This document shows, piece after piece, positions 9,434-18,552 of a DNA stretch of 64,000 nucleotides. How positions within the stretch are numbered: position 1 is the stretch's first letter; every line of letters begins with the position of its first letter. The notes below the pieces were generated by a model that was not told where the DNA came from, searched no databases, and was given only the letters and a program-made list of their open reading frames with translations. Where the stretch lies: NCBI RefSeq assembly GCF_036046055.1, contig NZ_CP107939.1:7192001-7256000 (forward strand), in the 5' to 3' direction. The translations under genes and the position numbers were made by a program. The stretch comes from Nocardia sp. NBC_00403. Lineage in GTDB: Bacteria; Actinomycetota; Actinomycetes; Mycobacteriales; Mycobacteriaceae.

Positions 9434-10195
9434 TCACACGGGTCCGATCCGGCTCGGCGGCCAGATCTTGAAAACCGCTTGGCCACGGATGTTGTCGACC
9501 GGAACCGTGCCCTGCAGTTCGTCACCGACATGCGCCCGAGAGTCCCGGGAGTGGTTGCGGTTGTCGCCCATCACCCATACGTTGCCGTCCGGCACCTTGA
9601 TCGGGCCGAATACCCGGCCGGAAGGGTAGGTCGCGTTCTGCTGGCCGGGCACCCAGGCGAAGTCGCTCTTGACGTACGGCTCGTCCAACGGCTTGCCGTC
9701 CACCAGGATGCGCCCCTGCGCATCACAGCACTGCACGGTCTGACCGCCGACCGCAATCACCCGCTTCACCAGATCGTTCTCATCCGGCGGCACCAACCCG
9801 AAGAACGAGAAGAAGTTCTGCACGCCACGCACGACGGCATTGCCCGAGCGTATCGACTGGTACCGGTCGTTCCACGACGGCGGACCGACGAACACCACGA
9901 CTTCGCCTGGCGTCGGATCGCCCCAGTAGTAACTCAGCTTCTCCACGTAGATGCGGTCGCCGGTGCAACCGCTACAACCGTGCAGCGTGGGCTCCATCGA
10001 CTCCGACGGGATCACATACGGGCGTCCGACGAAACTGACCGTCAGGGCCGCGATGACCGCCGCGATCACGATCAGGATCGGCAGCTCCTGCCAGAAGGGA
10101 CGCTGCTTTTTCTTGGCGCGCCGCTTACCGCGGCGGCTACCCGATCCTTCTTCGCCCGACTCGGAAACCGTCATCGCCCCACTTTCGTCTGTCAC
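9434..10195 (-). CDS. lepB: Signal peptidase I (second copy)
   Basis: 253 residues from GTG 10195 (ATG 10174 is also possible). Same architecture as the copy at 7834-8622: lysine-rich cytoplasmic tail (RRGKRRAKKKQRP), one membrane helix (ILIVIAAVIAALTVSFV), catalytic Ser in SESMEPTL, catalytic Lys in VKRVIAVGG, box E GDNRNHSRDSR. The substrate-facing variable part after the identical core differs between copies (for example VPGQQNATYPSGRVFG here), so specificity may differ. It directly follows rplS, the position of lepB in mycobacteria, so this is probably the ancestral copy. Confidence 0.94.
   Translation of the reverse strand: MTDESGAMTVSESGEEGSGSRRGKRRAKKKQRPFWQELPILIVIAAVIAALTVSFVGRPYVIPSESMEPTLHGCSGCTGDRIYVEKLSYYWGDPTPGEVVVFVGPPSWNDRYQSIRSGNAVVRGVQNFFSFFGLVPPDENDLVKRVIAVGGQTVQCCDAQGRILVDGKPLDEPYVKSDFAWVPGQQNATYPSGRVFGPIKVPDGNVWVMGDNRNHSRDSRAHVGDELQGTVPVDNIRGQAVFKIWPPSRIGPV
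9689..10045. repeat. 357-bp identical block, lepB copy 2
   Basis: Partner of the block at 8113-8469; see the lepB entries. The sharp edges and absence of even silent differences point to recent gene conversion or selection for identity. Confidence 0.95.
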
Positions 10196-10205
10196 GCGGA
10201 ACAGA

Positions 10206-10245
10206 TTAGCCCGGCACCGCAACGAACCGCGTAGTGCCGGGCTAA
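10206..10245 (-). terminator. Hairpin terminator downstream of rplS
   Basis: Perfect 12-bp inverted repeat, TTAGCCCGGCAC (10206-10217) and GTGCCGGGCTAA (10234-10245), loop 16 bases, in the gap between the rplS stop and the lepB copy 2 start. It probably separates or attenuates rplS from lepB. Confidence 0.75.
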
Positions 10246-10316
10246 CCGAGTATTCAATTCGATTCGCGGCTATCTGCGACCGCGAACCCGCCGTGCCGAA
10301 GGCTCGGCGGAAAGAT

Positions 10317-10658
10317 TCAGCGCTTTTCCTTGATCTTGGCAGCCTTGCCACGCAGATCGCGCAGGTAGTACAGCTTGGCGCGGCGAACGTCACCGCGGGT
10401 CACGACCTCGATGTGGTCGATGTTCGGGGTGTGCACCGGGAAGGTGCGCTCCACGCCGACACCGAACGACACCTTGCGGACGGTGAAGGTCTCGCGGATG
10501 CCGCCGCCCTGGCGCCGAATGACGACGCCCTTGAAGACCTGGATGCGCTCCTTCGAGCCTTCGATGACCTTCACGTGCACATTGAGGGTGTCACCCGGCC
10601 GGAAGTCGGGGACGTCGCTGCGCAGCGACTTTTCGTCGACGAAGTCAAGGGTGTTCAT
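10317..10658 (-). CDS. rplS: 50S ribosomal protein L19
   Basis: 113 residues from ATG 10658, with AAGGA placed correctly for this ATG but too close for the one at 10664. L19 sits at the 30S-50S interface. Hallmarks: [60 protein letters not shown] and the basic end [18 protein letters not shown]. Usually rplS follows trmD; here about 10 kb of accessory genes separate them. Confidence 0.98.
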   Translation of the reverse strand: MNTLDFVDEKSLRSDVPDFRPGDTLNVHVKVIEGSKERIQVFKGVVIRRQGGGIRETFTVRKVSFGVGVERTFPVHTPNIDHIEVVTRGDVRRAKLYYLRDLRGKAAKIKEKR

Positions 10659-10886
10659 GTCCATCCTTCTGATGTTTGCGCGAACAGAGGACCCTGGCGG
10701 CACTGGACGTGCTCGACCGGTTCATGCTCCGAATAAGGGGGTGCGCTGGGTCGACAACCACCCAGGGCAACCTGAGCATTGTGCCAGATCAGCGGGTCGC
10801 GACGAAAATCGGCCCCTGTTGGCGGCTGATCCGCGCCCTGTCCACAACGGAATCGGTCCGCGGTATCCGGGGCACCGCCGTCGAGT

Positions 10887-11905
10887 TTACCCGCGGGCGC
10901 AGCGGAGCAATATCGCCGTCAACCTCTCGTTCTCGGGCGCGGTGAAGCCGAACGCGGCGCGGCGCCTCGTGTAGCCGTAGGCCAGGCCACTGTGTGGATC
11001 GGCGAACCCGTCGGCGCCCGCCGCGCCCGCATGACCGAAGGCGCTCGCGCCGAGGAGTGGATGGATCAGTCCCTTGGCCTCGAACCCGACCAGATACGGC
11101 GCGCGGTCACCGCGCACCAGGTCGTGACCGGTCGTCTGCAGGGTGGTGAACGCGGCGAGGGTATCGGGCTCGAGCAAGGGGGCCCGTCCACCGATCTCCG
11201 GTTGTAGGCGATGCCGGGAATGCTGTGCGAACCGGGCGAATTCGCCTCGAACGCCGCCTGTATCTGCGGTGTCGCGAGCCAGGGCAGGAGCGGCAGGTAC
11301 CGATCCTCCAGCGCGGCAGGCAGTCCCAGATACAAGTCCAATCCGTACGGCGCTCTGATGCGTTCCTCGAACAACTCCTGGATCGAACTGCCCATGACGC
11401 TGCGCACCACCTCACCCAGGATCGCGAAGGTGACGAAGCCGCCGTAGCCTGGTGCCGCGCCCGGCCGGAAAAACGGCCGCTGCCCGGCGACGCGCTGTGC
11501 GATCAGCTGGTCGTCGGCGAGTTCGGCAACAGTGAATCCGCCGTCCACCCCGATGACACCGGATTGGTTGGTCAGCACCTGACGCAGGGTGATCGCGACC
11601 TTGTCCGCCTCGGCGAATTCGGGCCAGTACCCGGCGACGGTGCGGTCGAGATCGAGCATCCCGTCCTGGACGAGCAGGGCGACGACCAGCGTCGCCGCAC
11701 CCTTGGTCACCGAGAGCAGACCGGTCAGCGTGTCGGCGGCGACCCGCGGCCCGGACCACAGGTCGACCACCTGCCTGCCGTGCATGTAAGCGGCGAGCTG
11801 AGCACCGGATTCGCCGTGCTCCTCGACCACCACCGCCGTGAATTCCTCTCGCACCCTGTCGAATCCCGCTGCGACCGTGCCGTGTACGTCGACATTGCTT
11901 TTCAT
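10887..11905 (-). pseudogene. Beta-lactamase-family serine hydrolase, frameshifted
   Basis: Two frames that together make one class C beta-lactamase/esterase-like protein of about 340 residues. The first frame (from ATG 11905) carries the catalytic SxxK as LLSVTKGAATLV, then TNQSGV and PGYGGFVTFAILGEVV; after a GGGCCCCC tract at about 11178-11185 homology continues in another frame (LLEPDTLAAFTTLQ, GASAFGHAGAAGADGFADP, YGYTRRRAAFGF). The FGHAGAAG block is the KTG-equivalent of this family. A one-base gain or two-base loss in the tract would restore the frame. Either a young pseudogene or a sequencing slip. It is 27 bp downstream of the DoxX-like gene, in the same direction. Confidence 0.75.
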
Positions 11906-11932
11906 GCTGATTTCCTTCGAATCGGGACGACG

Positions 11933-12346
11933 TCACGCGAAAGCCGGACGGCGAAGCAATGCACGCCGCTGCGCTGCCGCCGGCCGCAGCGCCCAGGAAA
12001 CGAGGCTCAGGCCGGCGAAACCGAGCGGTCCCAGCCACGCCTTCGGCTCATCGCCCACCGCGATGTGCGAGGCAGCAGCGCCGCCATAGACGAAGGTCAG
12101 GCCCGCGTAGGCCCATTCCTCGGCGCGCGCGAAGCCAGGCGTCACGATCGCCGCGACCGCGGCGGCCTTGGCGACGCCCAGGATGGTCGCGAAATACATC
12201 GGGTATTCCAGACGATCGAAAACCTCACGAACATAAGAGATTCGGGCGAGATCCCAGTACGCGCCGACGACTGATTCGGTCAGCAGAATCCCGCTTGCGC
12301 CCAGATACGCAATACGCGCCATACGACTCTTGTTCAGGGTGTTCAT
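11933..12346 (-). CDS. DoxX-like family membrane protein
   Basis: 137 residues with four hydrophobic segments (about residues 10-30, 48-70, 78-95 and 103-122), matching the DoxX-like layout: ASGILLTESVVGAYWDL, VFDRLEYPMYFATILGVAKAAA, EWAYAGLTFVYGGAAASHIA. These small four-helix proteins occur beside ECF41-type sigma factors and redox enzymes; their biochemical role is unsettled. It is divergent from the sigma-factor gene at 12521 and upstream of the serine hydrolase gene, so it is a plausible member of that sigma factor's regulon. Confidence 0.75.
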   Translation of the reverse strand: MNTLNKSRMARIAYLGASGILLTESVVGAYWDLARISYVREVFDRLEYPMYFATILGVAKAAAVAAIVTPGFARAEEWAYAGLTFVYGGAAASHIAVGDEPKAWLGPLGFAGLSLVSWALRPAAAQRRALLRRPAFA

Positions 12347-12463
12347 GATTCACTCCTTCACTCCGCCAGTGGCCCAGCGCCACCGCCGTACTGCCTGTCT
12401 TACGGACGGCAGCGGGGGAAGGTAACGACCACGCGGTGATTCCCGTCACATCGACGGTCCGAC

Positions 12464-12490
12464 TGTCACAACGGTGGTGTTCGATCCGTC
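12464..12490 (+). promoter_or_regulatory. ECF41-type promoter (TGTCACA-N16-CGTC)
   Basis: TGTCACA at 12464-12470 and CGTC at 12487-12490, separated by exactly 16 bases, ending about 31 bases before the GTG of the sigma-factor gene. This is the motif published for ECF41 sigma factors, including their own promoters. No second copy faces the DoxX-like gene. Confidence 0.75.
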
Positions 12491-12520
12491 ATCTCTACAG
12501 GCGATGTCGAGGAGATCCCG

Positions 12521-13414
12521 GTGGACGAACACGTACTTCTGGCCAACCGCTTCGAGGCGCACCGCGCACATCTGACGGCGGTGGCCTACCGGATGCTCGG
12601 TTCGCTGACCGAGGCCGACGATGCGGTGCAGGAAGCCTGGCTGCGACTGGACCGTGTCGATCCCGATGCGATCGACAATCTCGGCGGCTGGCTGACCACA
12701 GCGGTCAGCCGGGTGTGCCTGGACATGTTGCGCGCCCGCAAGTCCCGCCGCGAGGACGCCTTCGAGACCCACCTGCCCGACCCCATCATCGCTCTGGACG
12801 ACCGGACCCAGCCCGAACAGCAAGCGGTGCTTGCGGATTCGGTGGGTATGGCGCTGCTGATCGTGCTGGACTCGCTGAATCCAGCCGAGCGCGTGACATT
12901 CGTGCTGCACGACATGTTCACCGTGCCGTTCGACCAGATCGCGCCGGTCGTCGGCAAATCCGCGGCCGCTGCGAAGATGATCGCCAGCCGCGCGCGGCGA
13001 CGCGTCCAGGGCCGGACGCCACAACCCGATCGCGACCTACCCCGCCAGCGCCGACTGGTCGACGCGTTCCTGACCGCAGCGCGCAGCGGCGAATTCGAGT
13101 CACTGCTGGCCATCCTCGACCCCGAGGTGGTTCTGCGTGCCGACGCCGGGGCTCTGCTGCCCGGTGGGATCCGGGTGCTCCGCGGTGCGGCCGCAGTGGC
13201 CGGTCAGCTGGAGGTCTTCCGGCGTGCCGCCAATGCGTTCGCCTCCCACCCGGTTCTGATCAACGGATTCGCGGGCCTGCTCAACACCGACGGGGACAAC
13301 ACGATCTCCCTGATCGCCTTCACCACACGCGACGGCAAGATCACCGCAATCGACTTGCTGTCGGACCCGGCCCGCCTCCCCCGCCTCGACACCATCGCCC
13401 ACGGCAACCAGTAG
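12521..13414 (+). CDS. ECF41-family RNA polymerase sigma factor with SnoaL-like C-terminal domain
   Basis: 297 residues from GTG 12521, with GAGGAG six bases upstream. Sigma region 2 (LTAVAYRMLGSLTEADDAVQEAWLRL, NLGGWLTTAVSRVCLDMLRARKSRRED) and region 4 (LNPAERVTFVLHDMFTVPFDQIAPVVGKSAAAAKMIASRARRR) are followed by a NTF2/SnoaL-like domain of about 110 residues (LVDAFLTAARSGEFESLLAILDPEVVLRAD). ECF41 factors lack an anti-sigma partner; the C-terminal domain tunes activity. The consensus ECF41 promoter lies just upstream, so it is probably autoregulated. Neighbouring DoxX-like and serine-hydrolase genes may be targets. Confidence 0.92.
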   Translation: MDEHVLLANRFEAHRAHLTAVAYRMLGSLTEADDAVQEAWLRLDRVDPDAIDNLGGWLTTAVSRVCLDMLRARKSRREDAFETHLPDPIIALDDRTQPEQQAVLADSVGMALLIVLDSLNPAERVTFVLHDMFTVPFDQIAPVVGKSAAAAKMIASRARRRVQGRTPQPDRDLPRQRRLVDAFLTAARSGEFESLLAILDPEVVLRADAGALLPGGIRVLRGAAAVAGQLEVFRRAANAFASHPVLINGFAGLLNTDGDNTISLIAFTTRDGKITAIDLLSDPARLPRLDTIAHGNQ

Positions 13415-13483
13415 ATCCGAACCCGGCCCCGGGAGGCGGCACCCGAGTGCGACAGAGCGCCGCCGGTCGCCGTGGGATGCCGC

Positions 13484-14362
13484 TCAGTGCGGGGTCTCGT
13501 GCTCCGATGACCACGGGAGGTGGTGGCGGTGGGGATGGTGCGGTGCCGGTGGGGCGGGGACAACCGTCCTGGTCAACTCCGCCTCGGCGGCAGTACGGAC
13601 GTGCTCTACGTCGGGTTTACCCGCTATCAGGTCTTGCACGAAGATCTTGGCTCGGATCATCGGGCGTCGATAACGCCGTTCTCGCACTATCGATCGGTAC
13701 ATCATCCGGCGTCGGTCGCCGTAGCGCCAGCGTGCCCACGGCGCACCCGGCCTGCTCAGCCGGAACGCACCGACGAAGAGCAACGGCAGGAAGAACATGC
13801 CGAACAGGCCGGTCCAGATCTTGCCCTTGGCGATGACGATGGCCGCGAGCGCCAGGTTCACCACCGAGAACGCGACGACGAAGATGCGCATCTCGATGCT
13901 GGGATCGCGGCGAAAGTCGTTGATGTCCAACAACCACAGCGGGTGGAACCCGAGCAGGAGCAGCCCGGTCACGGCCAGCGCGACGAACACCGCGTCCACC
14001 GAGGTGCGGCCCTGCTCCTCCCAGTACACGTCGCGCAGGTAGAAGATCAGCGCGAATTCGTCGAGGGTCAAGGCCGCACCGACACCGAAAGCGGCTGCGA
14101 GCAGGCTCGCGGTCAGGGTGTCTACGTTCTGGTACATGGTGACCATCCCGATGCCCGACAGCAGCACCAGGATGACCCCGAACACCATGTGGTGGATGTG
14201 CACCCCACCGGAGCGCAGGTTGCCCGGCCACCAGCGCACCTGCTTGCGGATCAGCCGGACACTGAGCCTGATCAACAGGAACCCGACGATGAACCCGAGC
14301 AAAAAGCACAGCAGCGGAAGCCTGCCCTGCGCGATCACATCGTCTTCGAGCCACCGTCGCAT
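13484..14362 (-). CDS. Conserved integral membrane protein
   Basis: 292 residues. Hydrophobic segments at about 16-35, 60-80, 88-110, 125-145, 160-180 and 187-203; motifs VRWWPGNLRSGGVHIHHMVFGV and LAAAFGVGAALTLDEFALIFYLRDVYW are conserved in actinobacterial proteins of this type, and the paired histidines in the first could bind metal. The C-terminal 80 residues are soluble, arginine-rich (RRRMMYRSIVRERRYRRP) and end in His/Pro. No function is known to me. Convergent with the ECF41 gene, 28 bp downstream of the tex gene on the same strand. Confidence 0.8.
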   Translation of the reverse strand: MRRWLEDDVIAQGRLPLLCFLLGFIVGFLLIRLSVRLIRKQVRWWPGNLRSGGVHIHHMVFGVILVLLSGIGMVTMYQNVDTLTASLLAAAFGVGAALTLDEFALIFYLRDVYWEEQGRTSVDAVFVALAVTGLLLLGFHPLWLLDINDFRRDPSIEMRIFVVAFSVVNLALAAIVIAKGKIWTGLFGMFFLPLLFVGAFRLSRPGAPWARWRYGDRRRMMYRSIVRERRYRRPMIRAKIFVQDLIAGKPDVEHVRTAAEAELTRTVVPAPPAPHHPHRHHLPWSSEHETPH

Positions 14363-14390
14363 GGCCGCCTACATACCTCCGTCTGTGGTC

Positions 14391-16832
14391 CTACTGTCCG
14401 AAACCGGCCCGGCGCAGGGCGTCGGCCATCGAGCCGGTCGGCGCGGGCGCATTTCGGCGCTGATTGCCACCCTGCCCCTGGCTGCGGCCCTGTCCCTGCG
14501 ACCGACCCTGACCATTCTGCCGCTGTCCGCCACCGGCGGACCCGCCACGGCCGGGATTACCAGGACCACGATCGCCCTGACCGCGGCTGCGACCGTCACC
14601 GCGCTCGCCCTTGGCCGGGGTGCCCGGCTCGTCGTCCAGGCGCAATGACAGCCCGATGCGCTGGCGTGCGACATCGACTTCGAGCACCTTCACCTTGACC
14701 ACGTCACCGGACTTGACCACCTCGCGCGGGTCCTTGACGAAGTTGTGCGACATCGCCGACACGTGCACGAGACCGTCCTGGTGCACGCCGACATCGACGA
14801 ATGCGCCGAAGGCGGCCACATTGGTGACCACGCCCTCCAGCACCATGCCCGGCTTCAGATCCGCGACCTTCTCCACACCCGCCGCGAATTCGGCCGTCTT
14901 GAACTCGGGGCGCGGGTCACGGCCGGGCTTCTCGAGCTCGGTGATGATGTCGGTGACGGTGGGCACGCCGAACTTCTCGTCGGTGAACTCGGCGGGCCGC
15001 AGCGCGCGCAGCGTCCCGGTGTTGCCGATCAGTTCGGTCATGCCCTTACCGGTCGATTCCAGGATGCGCCGCACCACCGGGTACGCCTCGGGGTGCACCG
15101 CGGAGGTGTCGAGCGGGTCGTCGCCGCCGCGGATGCGCAGGAAGCCCGCGCACTGTTCGAACGCCTTCGGCCCCAGCCGCGGCACGTCGAGCAGCGCGGT
15201 GCGGCTGCGGAACGGGCCGTTCTGATCCCGATGCGCCACAATGCTTTCCGCGACCGAACCGGCAATGCCGGAAACCCGCGACAACAGCGGCACCGAAGCG
15301 GTGTTGACGTCGACGCCGACCGCGTTCACCGCGTCTTCGACCACCGCGCCCAGCGAGCGGGCCAGCAGCGTCTCGGACACGTCATGCTGGTACTGACCGA
15401 CGCCGATGGATTTCGGGTCGATTTTCACCAGTTCCGCGAGCGGGTCCTGCAGGCGACGCGCGATCGACACCGCGCCGCGCAGCGACACATCCATATCGGG
15501 TAGTTCCTGCGTGGCGTATGCCGACGCGGAGTACACCGAGGCACCCGCCTCGGACACCACGATCTTGGTCGGCTTGTTCTCCGGAATACGCGAAATCAGT
15601 TCGACGGCAAGCGCATCCGTCTCGCGGGAGGCGGTGCCGTTACCGATGGCGATCAGCTCGACGCCGAACCGGGCGACCAGCGCACCCAGCACAGCGAGCG
15701 ATTTCTCGGTCTGGCCGTGCGGCTTGTGCGGGTAGATGACCTCGGTGGCGACAGCCTTTCCGGTGGCGTCGACGACGGCGACCTTCACCCCGGTGCGGTA
15801 GCCCGGATCGAGGCCCATGGTGGTCCTGGTGCCCGCAGGCGCGGCGAGTAGCAGGTCGCGCAGGTTGGCGGCGAACACGTCGACGGCATCCTTCTCGGCG
15901 GCCTGCCGCAACCGCATCCTGGTGTCGATGCCAAGGCTCACTTGAAGTTTGGTGCGCCATGCCCAGCGCACGGTGTCCAGCAGCCAGCTGTCGGCCGCGC
16001 GACCGCGATCGGCGATATCGAACTGCACGGCGATCCGGCCCTCGAAGATGCTGCGCTCACCCGGCGCGAGTTCCTCGGTGTCCGGCTCCAGCTGCAGTGA
16101 AAGCACATCTTCCTTCTCGCCGCGCAGCAACGCGAGAATCCGGTGCGAGGGCAGCTTGGTGAACGGCTCGCTGAACTCGAAATAGTCGGCGAACTTGGCG
16201 CCCGCCTCCTCCTTGCCCGGGCGCACCGCCGAGGTGATCCGACCGCGGTTCCACATCAGCTCACGCAGCTCACCGACCAGGTCGGCGTCCTCGGCGAATC
16301 GTTCGACCAGGATGGCGCGGGCGCCGTCGAGCTGCTCGGCGGTGTACTGCGCGGGGTCGGTGCCTGGATCGGTGATCAACGCGTCGGCGACCGGTTCGTG
16401 GCCTGCCTCGCGCGCGATTTGCGCCTTGGTGCGGCGCTTCGGCTTGAACGGCAGGTAGATGTCCTCGAGCCTGGCCTTGGTCTCGGCAAGCATGATCTGC
16501 TGGTGCAATGCGGGCTCGAGCTTGCCCTGACTCCGGATCGACTCGACGATCGCGGCCCGGCGCTCGTCGAGTTCGCGCAGGTAGTGCAGGCGTTCGTCGA
16601 GCTGGCGCAGCTGCGCGTCGTCGAGACCGCCGGTCACCTCCTTGCGGTAACGCGCGATGAAGGGCACGGTCGAGCCTGCGTCGATCAGCTCGACGGCCGC
16701 GCGGACCTGGCTCTCGCGCACCTCCAGCTCGTCGGCGATGCGACGGTTGACGCTGGCATGGTTCGCACTGTCGGAACTGGGGCTGGACTCTGCACTGGCG
16801 GTCTCGGGCGCTGTCGTCACGTCCGCAGACAC
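14391..16832 (-). CDS. tex: Tex family RNA-binding transcriptional accessory protein
   Basis: About 813 residues from GTG 16832 (the frame is open to 16862). Tex binds nucleic acid and affects transcription and ribosome-related fitness. Visible in order: Tex N-terminal helices (VPFIARYRKEVTGGLDDAQLRQL), the YqgF/RNase-H-like domain (TTMGLDPGYRTGVKVAVVDATGK), helix-hairpin-helix repeats (SVAESIVAHRDQNGPFRS), and an S1 domain (VLEGVVTNVAAFGAFVDVGV, DGLVHVSAMS). After S1 comes an RG/QG-rich tail of about 65 residues (repeated GRSQGQG), an RNA-binding-style extension common in actinobacterial Tex, ending MADALRRAGFGQ. Confidence 0.95.
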   Translation of the reverse strand: MSADVTTAPETASAESSPSSDSANHASVNRRIADELEVRESQVRAAVELIDAGSTVPFIARYRKEVTGGLDDAQLRQLDERLHYLRELDERRAAIVESIRSQGKLEPALHQQIMLAETKARLEDIYLPFKPKRRTKAQIAREAGHEPVADALITDPGTDPAQYTAEQLDGARAILVERFAEDADLVGELRELMWNRGRITSAVRPGKEEAGAKFADYFEFSEPFTKLPSHRILALLRGEKEDVLSLQLEPDTEELAPGERSIFEGRIAVQFDIADRGRAADSWLLDTVRWAWRTKLQVSLGIDTRMRLRQAAEKDAVDVFAANLRDLLLAAPAGTRTTMGLDPGYRTGVKVAVVDATGKAVATEVIYPHKPHGQTEKSLAVLGALVARFGVELIAIGNGTASRETDALAVELISRIPENKPTKIVVSEAGASVYSASAYATQELPDMDVSLRGAVSIARRLQDPLAELVKIDPKSIGVGQYQHDVSETLLARSLGAVVEDAVNAVGVDVNTASVPLLSRVSGIAGSVAESIVAHRDQNGPFRSRTALLDVPRLGPKAFEQCAGFLRIRGGDDPLDTSAVHPEAYPVVRRILESTGKGMTELIGNTGTLRALRPAEFTDEKFGVPTVTDIITELEKPGRDPRPEFKTAEFAAGVEKVADLKPGMVLEGVVTNVAAFGAFVDVGVHQDGLVHVSAMSHNFVKDPREVVKSGDVVKVKVLEVDVARQRIGLSLRLDDEPGTPAKGERGDGRSRGQGDRGPGNPGRGGSAGGGQRQNGQGRSQGQGRSQGQGGNQRRNAPAPTGSMADALRRAGFGQ

Positions 16833-16917
16833 TACCGTCGTCTGCTGACAACGAGGCCGCACCCAGGTGAACCGACGTGTATGTGGCGTCGACCCGGTCG
16901 GTTCGGCATGGCTGTGA

Positions 16918-18552
16918 TCACCCCAGCAAGTCCTTCGCCAGCTCCCGCATCTCGGCCTTGCGCACCTTCCCGGTGACGGTCATCGGGAACTCGTCGACGA
17001 TGTGTACATACCGCGGAATCTTGAAGTGCGCCAACCTGCCTGTGCAGAACGCGCGTACCGCCTCGGCGTCCAGCGGCGCCGCGCCCGCACGCATCCTGAT
17101 CCAGACCATCAGCTCCTCACCGTATTTCGGGTCGGGGACACCGATCACCTGGGCGTCCAGAATGTCGGGATGGGCGTAGAGAAACTCCTCGATTTCCCTG
17201 GGATAGATGTTCTCGCCACCGCGGATCACCATGTCCTTGATCCGGCCGGTGATCGCCAGATAGCCGTCGGAGTCCATTACGCCGATATCGCCGGTGTGCA
17301 TCCAGCGGGCGGCATCGATCACCTCGGCGGTCTTCTCGGCCTGCTCCCAATAGCCGAGCATCACCGAGTAGCCGCGGGTGCACAGTTCGCCGGGTTCGCC
17401 GCGCGGCACCGTCGAACCCGTTGCCGGATCGACGATCTTGACCTCCAGATGCGGCCCGACCCGGCCGACGGTCGCGGTCCGACGCTCGATGCTGTCGTCG
17501 CGGCGGGTCTGGGTGGACACCGGCGATGTTTCCGTCATGCCGTAACAGATGCAGACCTCACGCATGCCCATGCGGTCGATCACCCGCTTCATCACCTCGA
17601 CCGGGCACGGCGAGCCGGCCATGATGCCGGTGCGCAGGCTCGAGAGGTCCGGCACGGCGTCAGCGGGCGCACTGTCCAGTGCGGTGAGCAGGTCGATGAA
17701 CATGGTCGGCACCCCGTACAGGGAGGTGCACCGCTCCTCGGCCACCGCCTGCAGGGTCGCGATCGGGTCGAACGACGGCGCCGGAATCACCACCGCCGCA
17801 CCGTGGCTCGTGCTCGCGAGATTGCCCATGACCATGCCGAAGCAGTGGTAGAACGGGACCGGAACGCAGATCCGGTCCTGCTCGGTGTAGCCGCAGAGCT
17901 CGCCGACGGAGTAGCCGTTGTTCAGGATGTTGTGATGACTGAGCGTCGCGCCCTTCGGGAATCCTGTTGTGCCAGAGGTGTATTGAATGTTGATCGGGTC
18001 ATCGGTGGACAGTGTCGCCGCAATCCGGGCAAGACCATCGACGTCGATATCCCCCTGCACCAACGCATCCCATTCCGGCATGCCGAACACGAGTACCTGC
18101 TCCAGCCCTTCGCATTTCGGCCGGACCTGCTCGATCATCGCGACGTAGTCCGACGATTTGAAGGCGCGTGCGGCAATCAGCATTCGCACCCCGGCTTGGT
18201 GCAGCACATACTCCAATTCGCTGGTGCGGTAGGCCGGATTGATATTCACCAGGATCGCGCCGAGCTTCGCCGTCGCGTACTGCACCATGAACCACTCCGG
18301 GCAGTTGGGCGCCCAGATACCGACTCGGTCACCCTTGCCGATGCCGCGCGCCGCCAGGCCGGTGGCCAGCGTGTCGATCGCGTCGGCGAGCAGACGATAG
18401 GTCCAGCGGCGACCGGACAAGTAGTCCACCAACGCCTCCCGGTCGGGATGAGCGGCCACCGTCCGATCGAAATCGGCGCCGATGGTGTCACCGAGCAGGG
18501 GCGTGTCCGAGATGCCCGACGCATAGCTGGGCAGCGGTATCGACAACATCAC
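16918..18552 (-). CDS. Acyl-CoA synthetase (AMP-binding, FadD-like)
   Basis: 544 residues from GTG 18552 (ATG 18549 also possible). It adenylates a fatty acid and transfers it to CoA. Motifs: P-loop [71 protein letters not shown] split across A8, and the catalytic Lys in [12 protein letters not shown]. The GTGA at its start overlaps the stop of the upstream acyl-CoA synthetase, so the two are co-translated. Chain-length specificity cannot be read from the sequence; similarity in layout is to medium/long-chain FadD proteins. Confidence 0.93.
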   Translation of the reverse strand: MMLSIPLPSYASGISDTPLLGDTIGADFDRTVAAHPDREALVDYLSGRRWTYRLLADAIDTLATGLAARGIGKGDRVGIWAPNCPEWFMVQYATAKLGAILVNINPAYRTSELEYVLHQAGVRMLIAARAFKSSDYVAMIEQVRPKCEGLEQVLVFGMPEWDALVQGDIDVDGLARIAATLSTDDPINIQYTSGTTGFPKGATLSHHNILNNGYSVGELCGYTEQDRICVPVPFYHCFGMVMGNLASTSHGAAVVIPAPSFDPIATLQAVAEERCTSLYGVPTMFIDLLTALDSAPADAVPDLSSLRTGIMAGSPCPVEVMKRVIDRMGMREVCICYGMTETSPVSTQTRRDDSIERRTATVGRVGPHLEVKIVDPATGSTVPRGEPGELCTRGYSVMLGYWEQAEKTAEVIDAARWMHTGDIGVMDSDGYLAITGRIKDMVIRGGENIYPREIEEFLYAHPDILDAQVIGVPDPKYGEELMVWIRMRAGAAPLDAEAVRAFCTGRLAHFKIPRYVHIVDEFPMTVTGKVRKAEMRELAKDLLG

